From NCBI GenBank assembly GCA_024280755.1, contig JAJRPN010000028.1, positions 59,667-123,666 on the forward strand: a stretch of 64,000 bases of DNA, read 5' to 3'. Both the position numbers and the translations under genes were made by a program. This DNA comes from Planctomycetota bacterium. GTDB lineage: Bacteria > Planctomycetota > Phycisphaerae > Phycisphaerales > UBA1924. This document shows, in pieces, positions 36,839 through 45,665 of the stretch (position 1 is its first letter; each line of letters begins with the position of its first letter). The notes beneath the pieces are model-generated. The model did no database searches. It was given only the letters and a program-made list of their open reading frames with translations, and was not told the origin of the DNA.

Positions 36839-37825
36839 ATGGTGAAGGATAGCAATTTGGGATCATCAGATCGGTTCAATGACCTGCTTAATCGGCTCAG
36901 CTCCTACTCATGGTGGGAGGTCGCTGTCGAACTGGTCTTGATCTGGCTGGTTGTGTATGCGGTTTTTCGCTTTGTTCAAGGCACCAGGGCAGCCCGTGCG
37001 CTCAAAGGGCTCCTTTTTATCCTCATTGTCGGGACGCTCTTCGTCCGGTTCTTTGGCGATGATATCTTTGTCCGCATGTCGTATTTGTATGATCGCATGC
37101 TCGCGGTCATTGCCATTGCCCTCGTGGTGATCTTTCAGCCTGAGCTTCGCAGGGCACTTATCAGACTCGGCGAGACCCGGTTTTTGCAAGGCGGGTACGA
37201 GGGCGCTGCCAAAGTTGCGGGCGAACTGGCTCCTGCATGTGCTTTTCTCTCCAAAGCGAGATTCGGTGCCATTATTGTCATCGAAAGGCGTGTCGGGCTC
37301 AAAGCAGTCATCGAGGGCGGCACTATTCTCAATGCGGATATCTCCGCCGCACTCATCCAGACCATTTTTCATCCCGGGTCCGCCTTGCATGATCTCGCGG
37401 TAGTGATCCGTAATGAGACGGTCCATTCGGCGGGCGTCCAGCTTCCGATGGCTGGGCCGACCGAAGTTCCAGACCAATCGCTCGGTTCGCGCCATCGTGC
37501 AGCTGTCGGGGTGACCAAAGATTCGGATGCGATCGTCGTGGTAGTCTCGGAAGAATCTGGGCTGATCCGAATTGCCCAGCGAGGCGTACTCAGTGCGCCC
37601 ATCAATCCCAACGATCTTGAATCTGTGCTTCGTGAGAAACTCGGACACCACGAAACACTCGATGATGTGCATACAGAGGAAACCGCTTCGGTCGTCGACG
37701 ATGAGCAGTCAGGGTTTGCCAACGATCAAGATGCTATCTCGCGTGAGGAGATCGCTCCTGACGAATCACTTATGGTTAGCGATCTCAAAGCTGGGGACAC
37801 CAAGCAGACGGGGGGGGCAAGCTGA
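36839..37825 (+). CDS. cdaA: Diadenylate cyclase, CdaA/DisA-N family
   Basis: CdaA makes cyclic di-AMP from two ATP molecules at the membrane. After about three hydrophobic segments (WWEVAVELVLIWLVVYAVF, LLFILIVGTLFVRFF, LAVIAIALVVIF), the DAC domain shows FGAIIVIER, the nucleotide-binding GSRHRAAVGVT with RHR, and VVVSEESG. The DGA motif normally seen after HP..ALHDG is DLA here (Asp185 kept, Gly changed to Leu). Start choice is uncertain: ATG 36761, 36818 and 36839 are in frame, none with a strong Shine-Dalgarno; the last fits the family length. An acidic tail follows the domain. The cdaR-like gene overlaps its stop by one base. Confidence 0.88.
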   Translation: MVKDSNLGSSDRFNDLLNRLSSYSWWEVAVELVLIWLVVYAVFRFVQGTRAARALKGLLFILIVGTLFVRFFGDDIFVRMSYLYDRMLAVIAIALVVIFQPELRRALIRLGETRFLQGGYEGAAKVAGELAPACAFLSKARFGAIIVIERRVGLKAVIEGGTILNADISAALIQTIFHPGSALHDLAVVIRNETVHSAGVQLPMAGPTEVPDQSLGSRHRAAVGVTKDSDAIVVVVSEESGLIRIAQRGVLSAPINPNDLESVLREKLGHHETLDDVHTEETASVVDDEQSGFANDQDAISREEIAPDESLMVSDLKAGDTKQTGGAS

Positions 37826-38919
37826 TGAAAGAATCAGGCTCCTTCGTTGGGCATCTCAAAACATTTATCTCAGTAACACTCATCGCTGTAATGGTCTGGT
37901 TGCTTGCCGAATCAAAGATGGTGCGTACACAAACATTCGAGGCGCAAGTCGTTCTCACGACGGTGCCGATGGCGAATGATTCGCTTGAAGAAGCATCTTT
38001 GGTTGTACGCCAGGCGTCGCGATCAACCGACGGGTTGATCCAGAGTCTTGTACGAACGGTCTCGATCGAGATCGAAGGCTCGACTTCGGGGATTGATCGG
38101 TTCAGCCGAAGGCTGCAAAATCGCATCGAGCTGCGCATCGGGCGAGAGATCCCCGCCAATCCGGGCATGCACACGCTCGATCTTCGTTCGATCTTACGAG
38201 ATTCAGCCGACATGGCGATTCAAGGTGTCGTGATCTCAAAGGTCACACCCGAAGTTATCTTCGTGCAGGTTGATGAACTGGTGACCCGTGAGTTCCCGAT
38301 TCGGGTCGATATGCCCGCGGGTGTCGAGCTTGATGGCGCACCAAGGACCGATCCGCCGACCGTTCGGGTGGTCGCGCCTTCGAGCGTGCTTGCCGGGGTG
38401 GATGCCAATGAAGCTGTTGTTCGGGTCGAGGCGATCAAGCTTGCCCAGCTTGCCCAAGGGCGACGAGAAACGATCCCGGATATTGCGATCGAGATCGCTG
38501 GAATTGGCAGCAATAACTGGGCGACGGTCATCGAACCTGCTCATGTTGATGTCTTTGTCACGCTCCACACCCTGAGCGAGACCATGAGGCTCGATCGCTT
38601 GCCAGTCCAGGTGCTGATTGCTCCTGCCGAGATCGGAAAATGGCGAGTCCAGATCGCAGATGCGGACAAAGACCTGGTCAATATCGAGATTTCTGGACCC
38701 GCAGCCGCGATTGAACTGCTCAAATCGGGAGCAGTTTCGCCCAGAGCCTTTGTCATGTTGGGCTTTGAAGAGCTTGAGCGAGGGGTTGGCTCCAAGCCCG
38801 CCCAGATCCTCGGGCTCCCAGTGGGATGCCGAATCGAGAGTGCCGAATTTACGGTCAATTTACAGATTTCTCGGCTCGTCGGGGCGAATCCTGCTTCGGG
38901 CGAGCCGGTGGATGAATAA
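37825..38919 (+). CDS. CdaR/YbbR-domain protein
   Basis: A 364-residue protein with one N-terminal membrane helix (FISVTLIAVMVWLLAESKMV) and an extracytoplasmic region of repeated YbbR-type beta units; the third unit is recognisable around PTVRVVAPSSVL. In other bacteria CdaR is encoded next to CdaA and controls its activity. The neighbouring cdaA gene and the one-base TGATG overlap strongly support that assignment. Individual repeats are not sharply delimited by eye. Confidence 0.82.
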   Translation: MKESGSFVGHLKTFISVTLIAVMVWLLAESKMVRTQTFEAQVVLTTVPMANDSLEEASLVVRQASRSTDGLIQSLVRTVSIEIEGSTSGIDRFSRRLQNRIELRIGREIPANPGMHTLDLRSILRDSADMAIQGVVISKVTPEVIFVQVDELVTREFPIRVDMPAGVELDGAPRTDPPTVRVVAPSSVLAGVDANEAVVRVEAIKLAQLAQGRRETIPDIAIEIAGIGSNNWATVIEPAHVDVFVTLHTLSETMRLDRLPVQVLIAPAEIGKWRVQIADADKDLVNIEISGPAAAIELLKSGAVSPRAFVMLGFEELERGVGSKPAQILGLPVGCRIESAEFTVNLQISRLVGANPASGEPVDE

Positions 38920-39095
38920 TCGGGCGAATAGCCGATTTGTCTCTGAGTCTCAATAATTTCAACTGCTGACAATTGCAAGACTTCCAGCTCTGACTTCTGG
39001 TCTTTGGTGCCCTACCCTTCCCTCCCATATCGATCGGGATTCTTTCCGATCTTGGGACATTTGAAACCCCTTTTTCACGCACCGTACGCCCAAAA

Positions 39096-39116
39096 AGCAC
39101 CCGGCTGTCGGGTGCT
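39096..39116. other. Hairpin in the atpA upstream region
   Basis: A perfect 8-base stem (AGCACCCG with CGGGTGCT) and five-base loop lie 28 bases before the atpA start. Read on the minus strand it is followed by five Ts and could end a minus-strand transcript, but no minus-strand gene needs it. On the plus strand it would be a leader hairpin. The 224 bases before atpA otherwise show nothing I can name. Confidence 0.4.
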
Positions 39117-39143
39117 GAGTTGGACAACGCAGGAGAGCTTCCC

Positions 39144-40718
39144 GTGAAGATCAAGACCGATGAAATCGTCTCAGTAATCAAGCAAGAAATTGAAAACTTT
39201 TCCAGCGAGCTGGAGATCTCAGAAGTAGGGCGCGTTGTCGAAGTCGGCGACGGTATTGCTCGCATCTATGGTCTCTCAAAGGCGATGGCTGGTGAACTTA
39301 TCGAGTTCGAATCCTCAGAAGGCGCCGTCATGGGCCAGGTGATGAACCTCGAAGAAGACACCGTCGGTGCCATCATCTACGGCAACTTCCTCACGGTCAA
39401 AGAAGGCGACACCGTCAAAGCGACTGGTAAGCTTCTTGAAGTGCCTGTTGGCGAAGAACTCCTCGGGCGCGTGGTTGACCCATTGGGCAATCCCATCGAT
39501 GGCGGCCCCGCACTAGGCCACACCAAAACCGCACTCGTTGACATCATCGCTCCGGGCATCGCTGCTCGTCAGCCAGTTCACGAACCACTGCAAACCGGCA
39601 TCAAAGCGATCGACGCGATGATCCCTGTTGGCCGCGGGCAGCGCGAGTTGATCATTGGTGACCGCAAGACTGGGAAGACCGCGGTTTCACTCGACGCGAT
39701 CATCAACCAGAAGCAATACTGGGGCACAGACGACGCGGTTGTTTGTATCTATGTTGCGGTTGGTCAGAAAGAATCAACGGTTGCAGGCGTGGTCCAGACG
39801 CTGCGTGATGCCGGCGCGATGGATTACACCATCGTCGTCAACGCGGGTTCATCTGACCCTGCACCATTGCAGTACATCGCTCCCTACTCGGGCACCGCGA
39901 TGGGTGAGCACTTCATGTGGTCGGGCAAAGAAGAGGGCAAGACTCTCACCAGTGGTGCGAAGTATCCTAAGCATGTGTTGGTTGTTTATGATGACCTTTC
40001 TAAGCAGGCTGTTGCCTATCGCCAGCTTTCGCTCTTGCTCCGTCGTCCTCCAGGGCGTGAAGCATTCCCAGGCGATGTGTTCTACCTGCATAGCCGATTG
40101 CTCGAACGCTCAACCAAGCTCTCCGATGAGCATGGTGCGGGTTCATTGACTGCGTTGCCAATTATTGAAACACAGGAAGGCGATGTTTCTGCATACATCC
40201 CAACCAATGTAATCTCGATTACCGATGGCCAGATCTACCTCGAACCAGAACTCTTCTTCTCAGGCGTTCGTCCTGCGATTAATGTGGGTATCTCGGTTTC
40301 GCGTGTAGGCGGTGCTGCTCAGGTGAAAGCCATGAAGAAGATCGCGGGTTCACTGCGATTGGACTTGGCTGCGTATCGTGAGCTCGAAGCATTTGCTCAG
40401 CTTGGTACTGATCTTGACAAAGCGACCAAGGCTCAGCTCGATCGCGGTGCTCGTATGGTGGAGTTGCTCAAGCAGCCTCAGTATGTGCCTCAGAATGTAA
40501 CCAACCAGATCATCTCGATCTATGCGGGGACTAAGGGTTTCCTTGATACTGTCGAGTTGACCAAGGTCGCCGCATTCGAAAAAGCAATGCACGAATACTT
40601 CCAAACTTCAGCCAAGGGTGTGTGGGATGCCATCAACGAAGCGAAGGCGCTCAATGATGATATTGAGAAGCAACTTGTTGAGGCGTTGAACAATTTTAAG
40701 GCGGGTTGGAACGGGTAA
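39144..40718 (+). CDS. atpA: F1 ATP synthase alpha subunit, isolated gene
   Basis: The alpha subunit forms the non-catalytic nucleotide-binding half of the F1 head. The 524-residue protein has [12 protein letters not shown], the Walker A-type [19 protein letters not shown]-like [11 protein letters not shown], and [15 protein letters not shown], the region with the arginine finger. A GTG at 39144 with AGGAGA seven bases upstream starts the family-like [18 protein letters not shown] 39120 is less likely. Remarkably, no other atp gene is nearby: a YbbR gene is upstream and a secreted protein gene downstream, with a terminator after atpA. Confidence 0.95.
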   Translation: MKIKTDEIVSVIKQEIENFSSELEISEVGRVVEVGDGIARIYGLSKAMAGELIEFESSEGAVMGQVMNLEEDTVGAIIYGNFLTVKEGDTVKATGKLLEVPVGEELLGRVVDPLGNPIDGGPALGHTKTALVDIIAPGIAARQPVHEPLQTGIKAIDAMIPVGRGQRELIIGDRKTGKTAVSLDAIINQKQYWGTDDAVVCIYVAVGQKESTVAGVVQTLRDAGAMDYTIVVNAGSSDPAPLQYIAPYSGTAMGEHFMWSGKEEGKTLTSGAKYPKHVLVVYDDLSKQAVAYRQLSLLLRRPPGREAFPGDVFYLHSRLLERSTKLSDEHGAGSLTALPIIETQEGDVSAYIPTNVISITDGQIYLEPELFFSGVRPAINVGISVSRVGGAAQVKAMKKIAGSLRLDLAAYRELEAFAQLGTDLDKATKAQLDRGARMVELLKQPQYVPQNVTNQIISIYAGTKGFLDTVELTKVAAFEKAMHEYFQTSAKGVWDAINEAKALNDDIEKQLVEALNNFKAGWNG

Positions 40719-40751
40719 AACCTTCTTTTTTCAAACAATAGATTCATAGAA

Positions 40752-40776
40752 AACGCCCCGGACCGGGGCGTTTTTG
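40752..40776 (+). terminator. Rho-independent terminator of atpA
   Basis: Stem AACGCCCCG with CGGGGCGTT, a three-base loop, then TTTTT-rich sequence, 33 bases after the atpA stop. A classical intrinsic terminator. Confidence 0.9.
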
Positions 40777-40779
40777 CTG

Positions 40780-40808
40780 TTGACAGCGAGTTCTCGGACG
40801 GGTATGGT
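40780..40808 (+). promoter_or_regulatory. Sigma70-like promoter for the following secreted protein
   Basis: TTGACA at 40780-40785 and TATGGT at 40803-40808, 17 bases apart, directly after the atpA terminator and 71 bases before the chosen ATG at 40880. Confidence 0.65.
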
Positions 40809-40879
40809 GGGTTGCAAACTGCGAGCGATTGGTGTCGATGGCTGTGGTTTTGAATAGAGGGACTCGTAAGGGGATAGAG

Positions 40880-42547
40880 ATGAAGAAAATGTTTTTACAG
40901 AGTAAGACTATTGCGAGACTTGGTTTCTTTGTCGTTGGCGGTGCTGTGACAGCAGGAGCTTACGGACAACAGAGTCTCGCATCGAGTAGATTTGACACTG
41001 ATACAGAAGGTTGGGTTGGGCAAGATTTCACTGGTTTATGTTCGACACTGACTCCTCAAGGGGGCTTCAGCGGGTCATTTGTGGCATCGGGTGGATTGCC
41101 CGGAGGATATTTTACTTATCGTGAACCCGCGTCTTCTGGAATTAAGCCTTTCTTTCGTGCGAGTTTGCTATTTCAGGGCGATTTTTCAAACGCATATGGT
41201 GGATTTCTAAAGTACGACAGGCGGATGTTTCCTGGCGCTAGTTTTTTTAGTGCCCGAGATGTCCATTTGCAAGGAGTTGTAGAGGGGCAAGTGGTAACAC
41301 TTATTGGTGATTCAAAGGCTCGCCCATCGTGGGCGTGGCGTGCGTCGTGGGTGCCACTAATTGAAGGTGCTTGGAGATTCGAAACATGTGAGGGGGCTTA
41401 TGCTACGGAGAGTCAGGTTCGTGATGTACTTGCCAATTTGACTGAGGTTTTTATAAATGCTGAGTATCGTCAAGGGGTTGAAGATCTTGATATCGATAAT
41501 GTTATAATTCTTGGCCCGCCAATCGGTCCGATGAGTACCTTTGAACAGGATGTCGATGGGTGGACAATAGCTGGTAGTGCAACTCTCAGTTGGTATGATT
41601 CTCCTGGAGATAGCCCGCAATGTATTCAAGCAGAAGATAACACTGCAGGCGTGGAGCATATTTTTGTTGCGCCAGAAAAATTCAGTGGCGATCAATCAAG
41701 CGCTATCGGTCGAACATTAGAGTTGGATTTTTGGGCAAGCCCGGGTGGTTCAACTGTGCCAGACGGTGGGGCTCCGGGCTTTGTTCGTGTTTTGGGTGCC
41801 AACGGGGAAGTCTTGCTTTATCACAATGCAAAGTTGCCTATTACGGGTGGAGAGTGGAGACATCATTCAATACCGCTTTTACCTTCTCCGGCATGGACAA
41901 GGGGAAGCGATCAAGAACTGGCTACTGCTGAGGACTTTGAGCAAGTATTTGGTAATATTGATAAACTTGCGATTCGAGGCGAGTATGCATCTGGCGATGA
42001 AACCGAGCGCCTAGATAATGTTGTGTTTGGTATCAGTACTCCATCTGTGGTCATCTCGGTTAATGGGGTGATTGACAGCTTGGTGTGCATGTCTAGTTCG
42101 TTGTCAGTTGAATCAGTCATAGGTGGGGAGGGGCCCTTTGATTTTTTCTGGCAAGTTGAGTCGCCTGAGAATAGCGGGATTTATGTGAATTTAGCTGATG
42201 GCATATTCACTGAACTTGTCACGGGGTTTGAAATAAATGTTCAGGGAGTTGGTGCCGAAACTCTCGATGTATCCGGATTTGATCGAGGAGATAGAGTGAG
42301 TAATGCCCGATTTGTGGTGATTGTTTCAAATCCTATTGGGAGTGTGAGGAGCAATCGAGTTACGGTTGATCTAGATTGTTGTCCCGCCGATTTGACCGGC
42401 GATGGGTTATTGAACTTCTTCGATATCTCTGCTTTCCTGATGGCCTTTGCGGATGCAGATCCATCTGCCGATTTTACGGGCGATGGGTTGTTCAACTTCT
42501 TTGATATCTCCGACTTCCTCGCAGCCTTTGCTGCCGGGTGTCCATAA
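40880..42547 (+). CDS. Secreted protein with two laminin-B-like domains and a dockerin module
   Basis: A 555-residue exported protein. The ATG 40880 (MKKMFLQSKTIARL) gives a typical signal peptide and has AAGGGGAT upstream; a start 17 codons earlier would not. Two related units begin SRFDTDTEGWV (about residue 36) and STFEQDVDGWT (about 214), which resemble the laminin B/IV sugar-binding-like fold, followed by an Ig-like stretch (about 385-490). The C-terminus is a two-loop dockerin: DLTGDGLLNFFDISAFL and DFTGDGLFNFFDISDFL. Such modules are found on many secreted planctomycete proteins; their partner is unknown. The gene is more AT-rich than its neighbours. Confidence 0.8.
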   Translation: MKKMFLQSKTIARLGFFVVGGAVTAGAYGQQSLASSRFDTDTEGWVGQDFTGLCSTLTPQGGFSGSFVASGGLPGGYFTYREPASSGIKPFFRASLLFQGDFSNAYGGFLKYDRRMFPGASFFSARDVHLQGVVEGQVVTLIGDSKARPSWAWRASWVPLIEGAWRFETCEGAYATESQVRDVLANLTEVFINAEYRQGVEDLDIDNVIILGPPIGPMSTFEQDVDGWTIAGSATLSWYDSPGDSPQCIQAEDNTAGVEHIFVAPEKFSGDQSSAIGRTLELDFWASPGGSTVPDGGAPGFVRVLGANGEVLLYHNAKLPITGGEWRHHSIPLLPSPAWTRGSDQELATAEDFEQVFGNIDKLAIRGEYASGDETERLDNVVFGISTPSVVISVNGVIDSLVCMSSSLSVESVIGGEGPFDFFWQVESPENSGIYVNLADGIFTELVTGFEINVQGVGAETLDVSGFDRGDRVSNARFVVIVSNPIGSVRSNRVTVDLDCCPADLTGDGLLNFFDISAFLMAFADADPSADFTGDGLFNFFDISDFLAAFAAGCP

Positions 42548-42664
42548 CCATTTGAATTGTGCCATTTTGCTCCTTCAGAGGCCAAAATTAGTATTCTGGC
42601 ATCGAATTTCGTGTGAAACTTGTTGCTGTTGTGGTACACTTGGGGCGAAAGAGGGAAATGAACT

Positions 42665-43099
42665 ATGAGATCGAATATGAATACTCGTCGTCTTGTTGCT
42701 GGAGCTTTGGCTTCGATTGCCATCGCGGCCGCCGGTGCAACCGCCGGCCCGAGCGGTGGGGCGTTTGAAATTGTTTCGTACACCATCGACGCGGGGGGCA
42801 CAAGCTCAACCGCCGGCGGCTCGTACGAACTCGCAGGCACCATCGGCCAGCCAGATGCTGGCGCCGAGATGACTGGCGGCTCGTTCTCGCTTACCGGCGG
42901 GTTCTGGGCAGGGGTGAGTTCTGCTGTCGTTTGTGATGCAGATCTCAATGGTGATGGCTTCCTCAACTTCTTTGATATCTCCGCGTTCTTGGGCTTGTTC
43001 TCTGCGATGGATCCGATTGCCGATTTTAATGACGACGGTTTATTCAACTTCTTCGATATCTCGGCCTTCCTCGTCGCGTTCTCGGCAGGGTGTCCGTAA
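42665..43099 (+). CDS. Small secreted dockerin protein
   Basis: A 144-residue exported protein. The signal peptide covers about 27 residues (RRLVAGALASIAIAAAGATAG). A short domain follows with YTIDAGGTSSTAGGSYELAG, GTIGQPDAG and LTGGFWAG, a motif set I associate with planctomycete secreted proteins, and then a dockerin of two calcium-loop repeats (DLNGDGFLNFFDISAFL, DFNDDGLFNFFDISAFL). ATG 42665 or 42677 could be used. It is followed by a hairpin terminator. Function is unknown; attachment to some surface structure through the dockerin is inferred. Confidence 0.78.
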   Translation: MRSNMNTRRLVAGALASIAIAAAGATAGPSGGAFEIVSYTIDAGGTSSTAGGSYELAGTIGQPDAGAEMTGGSFSLTGGFWAGVSSAVVCDADLNGDGFLNFFDISAFLGLFSAMDPIADFNDDGLFNFFDISAFLVAFSAGCP

Positions 43100-43130
43100 G
43101 ATCGATGGTTGAAAACTTGGTTTTATCTTT

Positions 43131-43160
43131 CGGCATCCATTGAGTATGGGTGCCGATTTT
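43131..43160 (+). terminator. Rho-independent terminator of the small dockerin gene
   Basis: Stem CGGCATCC with GGGTGCCG (one G-T wobble) around a short loop, followed by ATTTTTATG, 31 bases past the stop codon at 43099. Confidence 0.7.
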
Positions 43161-43171
43161 TATGTAAAAAA

Positions 43172-43203
43172 ACACCCCTTGAATCAACCGATCCAAGGGG
43201 TGT
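43172..43203 (-). terminator. Rho-independent terminator of the large dockerin gene
   Basis: A perfect 10-base stem (ACACCCCTTG with CAAGGGGTGT) with a 12-base loop; read on the minus strand it is followed by seven Ts and lies about 30 bases beyond the stop of the 716-residue gene. Confidence 0.88.
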
Positions 43204-43233
43204 GAGGTTGTATTCGCAGAAGCGATCGATGTG

Positions 43234-45384
43234 TTATGGACAGCCTTGGCTGAAGAGCCCGAGGAATGCCGAGACATCGAAGAAGTTGATCACGCCATCA
43301 CTGTTGAAATCTGCTGCAAGATCGCCAGCACTAAACAGGCTGAGGAACGCGGAGATATCAAAGAAGTTCAATACGCCATCGCTGTTGAGATCGGCCAGGC
43401 AAGTTGTGCCGTTGGGGCAATCTGGTGCGATGACACAAACTTCGATCGAGCAGCACTCTTCAAGCGATGCGTCGTGCATGGTCATCAAGAAGCAGACTTC
43501 TTCGCCGGGGTTTGCACCACAGATAGTCAGTGTTACGGTTTCTGTGCCGTAGCTGAGCATCGGCGGGTAGTCCCATCGGCTCGAATCAACATTGCCAGTA
43601 TCGATGGTGATCCCGGCGGGTGATATTGGAACGAAATACGAGTAGAAAATGTCGTCGCCGGTGAGGTTGTCGACATCAAATGTATAAGTGAAGCAGCCTG
43701 CGACGCCATCAACCGTACAGTCGATTTGTTCGTCATGAATCTGGGCACAGTCACAATCGGGGACGATGATACAGTGTTCAATCGAACAACATTCTTCAAA
43801 GTCTGCGGTGTTGAGGCTCAGCGTGAAGCAGAGCTCATCGCCGGGCAGCCCGCCGTTGAATGTGAGCGTGACCTGTGTGGTGTCGCCATCAAGAAGCAGG
43901 CTCGGTAGTGTGATGATCCCGAAGGGGACGATACTAAAGCCGGCATCTGGAAGCACGAGCAGGTATTGCACATCTTGACCCGAGTTGTTCGTCAGGTCGA
44001 AGGTGAGTGTGTAGTTGCCTGATGTATCGAGATCACACAAGAGTTCTTCATTGGTGATGGTTGCACATGGGCCTTGGATTGGTCCGGGGCATGAGATTTC
44101 GACCGAGCCGATTCCTCGTTTGTCTTGATCGATAGTGTCTTCGTCCATGTCGATCAGGATTGAATCTGGCATATCGCCGCCACCTTGTGGGAGCCCTTGG
44201 ATGCCGTAGATATTGTTTGGCACGCCAAGTGTGAGTGCGTCACCAGTTACCCAGACGCGATCGTCTGGAGCCCCAGCGTATGAATAGTCACACCCGCCTG
44301 CGCTGTCTGCACTCGGTACGCCTGCGCCGACATTGTAAATATCTGGCGATGGGATCCATCGCCCTTGATCATCACAGATGTATTCGAGCGCCCGCGATTG
44401 ATGCGGAATGGTGTTGAATCGTCCGGTATCCAAATCGGTTTGCATCGAGCGTTCAGCGACCATCATTCTGCCGGTGGACGAGAATGCGATGTCGGAAACA
44501 GGGTTCGAATAATTACCTAAGTATGCGGGGATGGTGATTTCGAGTTGCTCTGTTCCGCCAATAAAATCGCCCAATGCGTCATAGGCAACCGACCAGACTT
44601 GATTGGCACCTGCGACTGATTGAGCACCTTGGTCTTCTACCCAGATGGAGTAGTACACGCGCCCGTTGAAAGACTGAACCGCCCAAACTCGCTCACCAAG
44701 GGGGGCTGCGCCCGGGAGATCTCCAGCTTCAGGGGTACAGTCCGAGACTATACCCGTTGCATGATCCCAGGTGCTCAGGCATACGCCCGAAGCATCGATG
44801 CGATAGATCCGCCCGTCTTCAAAGTTTGAGACATAGACCATCTGCTTGACCACATCAAAGCAGAGATTGCCAAGCCCAGGATATGATTCTGCAACACCAA
44901 ACGGCGAGGCTGCGATCAGCGGGGCACTGGTGTTGGGCAGGGTGGCGAAGACGGTGGGGACGCCGGTGACGGAATCGATCTTGAACACCTGTGCGGGGGT
45001 TCCACCGATTGCACCAATAATGTCGACGCCATAGATCGACGAGTTGGCAGCAAAGATGTTGCCTTGGTCATCGAGTGCGACGCCAAAGATTTGCCCCATC
45101 TGCGAGCGAATCCAATCTGGATGAGAGTAGACATTGGTGAGCCAGCTCACACCAAGCGGTGCGGTTGTCTGATCGGTAAGGTCGTACACATTGAGCACGC
45201 CTTGTAGATTATCTGCTCGCCATTGCGAACCCACGGCGATCTGGCCGCCTCCGAAGAGTTGATACTTATCATCTTGAAACTGTGGCCGTTCTCCGTCGCA
45301 ATCTCCTGGTCCAACATCGGCCAATGTCGGTGAGATCGCTGTCGCGACTGCTGCTGCAGCCACGATCCATGTGTTCTTGAACAT
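43234..45384 (-). CDS. Large secreted dockerin protein with NHL-like N-terminal domain
   Basis: A 716-residue exported protein. ATG 45384 begins a signal peptide (MFKNTWIVAAAAVATAISPT) and has AGAGGGG upstream. Residues 30-430 contain motifs typical of beta-propeller-like proteins (MGQIFGVALDDQGNIFAANS, MVYVSNFEDGRIYRID). Two Cys-rich beta domains follow (about 440-545 and 550-650, each with an EECCSIE segment). The dockerin at the end has DLNSDGVLNFFDISAFL and DFNSDGVINFFDVSAFL. Only the general envelope location can be inferred. It converges with the small dockerin gene. Confidence 0.8.
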   Translation of the reverse strand: MFKNTWIVAAAAVATAISPTLADVGPGDCDGERPQFQDDKYQLFGGGQIAVGSQWRADNLQGVLNVYDLTDQTTAPLGVSWLTNVYSHPDWIRSQMGQIFGVALDDQGNIFAANSSIYGVDIIGAIGGTPAQVFKIDSVTGVPTVFATLPNTSAPLIAASPFGVAESYPGLGNLCFDVVKQMVYVSNFEDGRIYRIDASGVCLSTWDHATGIVSDCTPEAGDLPGAAPLGERVWAVQSFNGRVYYSIWVEDQGAQSVAGANQVWSVAYDALGDFIGGTEQLEITIPAYLGNYSNPVSDIAFSSTGRMMVAERSMQTDLDTGRFNTIPHQSRALEYICDDQGRWIPSPDIYNVGAGVPSADSAGGCDYSYAGAPDDRVWVTGDALTLGVPNNIYGIQGLPQGGGDMPDSILIDMDEDTIDQDKRGIGSVEISCPGPIQGPCATITNEELLCDLDTSGNYTLTFDLTNNSGQDVQYLLVLPDAGFSIVPFGIITLPSLLLDGDTTQVTLTFNGGLPGDELCFTLSLNTADFEECCSIEHCIIVPDCDCAQIHDEQIDCTVDGVAGCFTYTFDVDNLTGDDIFYSYFVPISPAGITIDTGNVDSSRWDYPPMLSYGTETVTLTICGANPGEEVCFLMTMHDASLEECCSIEVCVIAPDCPNGTTCLADLNSDGVLNFFDISAFLSLFSAGDLAADFNSDGVINFFDVSAFLGLFSQGCP

Positions 45385-45665
45385 GGTGAATACCCCTCTT
45401 CTGTTGTCGGGTTCCCCTCTTAGGGGCAACCCCTCTCCATATTTCTGTCTCGCATACGGTACGCGAGAACTGGTGTTGGCTCAGAAGCCAAGCTCAATAC
45501 GCCAAATCGAATGCTGGCGATTGATTGGGCGACTGTACCAAAAAAAGCCAGCTATTGCAAACTTGAGAGTGTTGGTTCGTAAATGCTTTTTAGAAAGCGA
45601 GTTGCTGGGATGTGCTGTTTTGAGAACGCGGTTTTTGATCGTTCATTCGTGTCTATACTTTCCAG

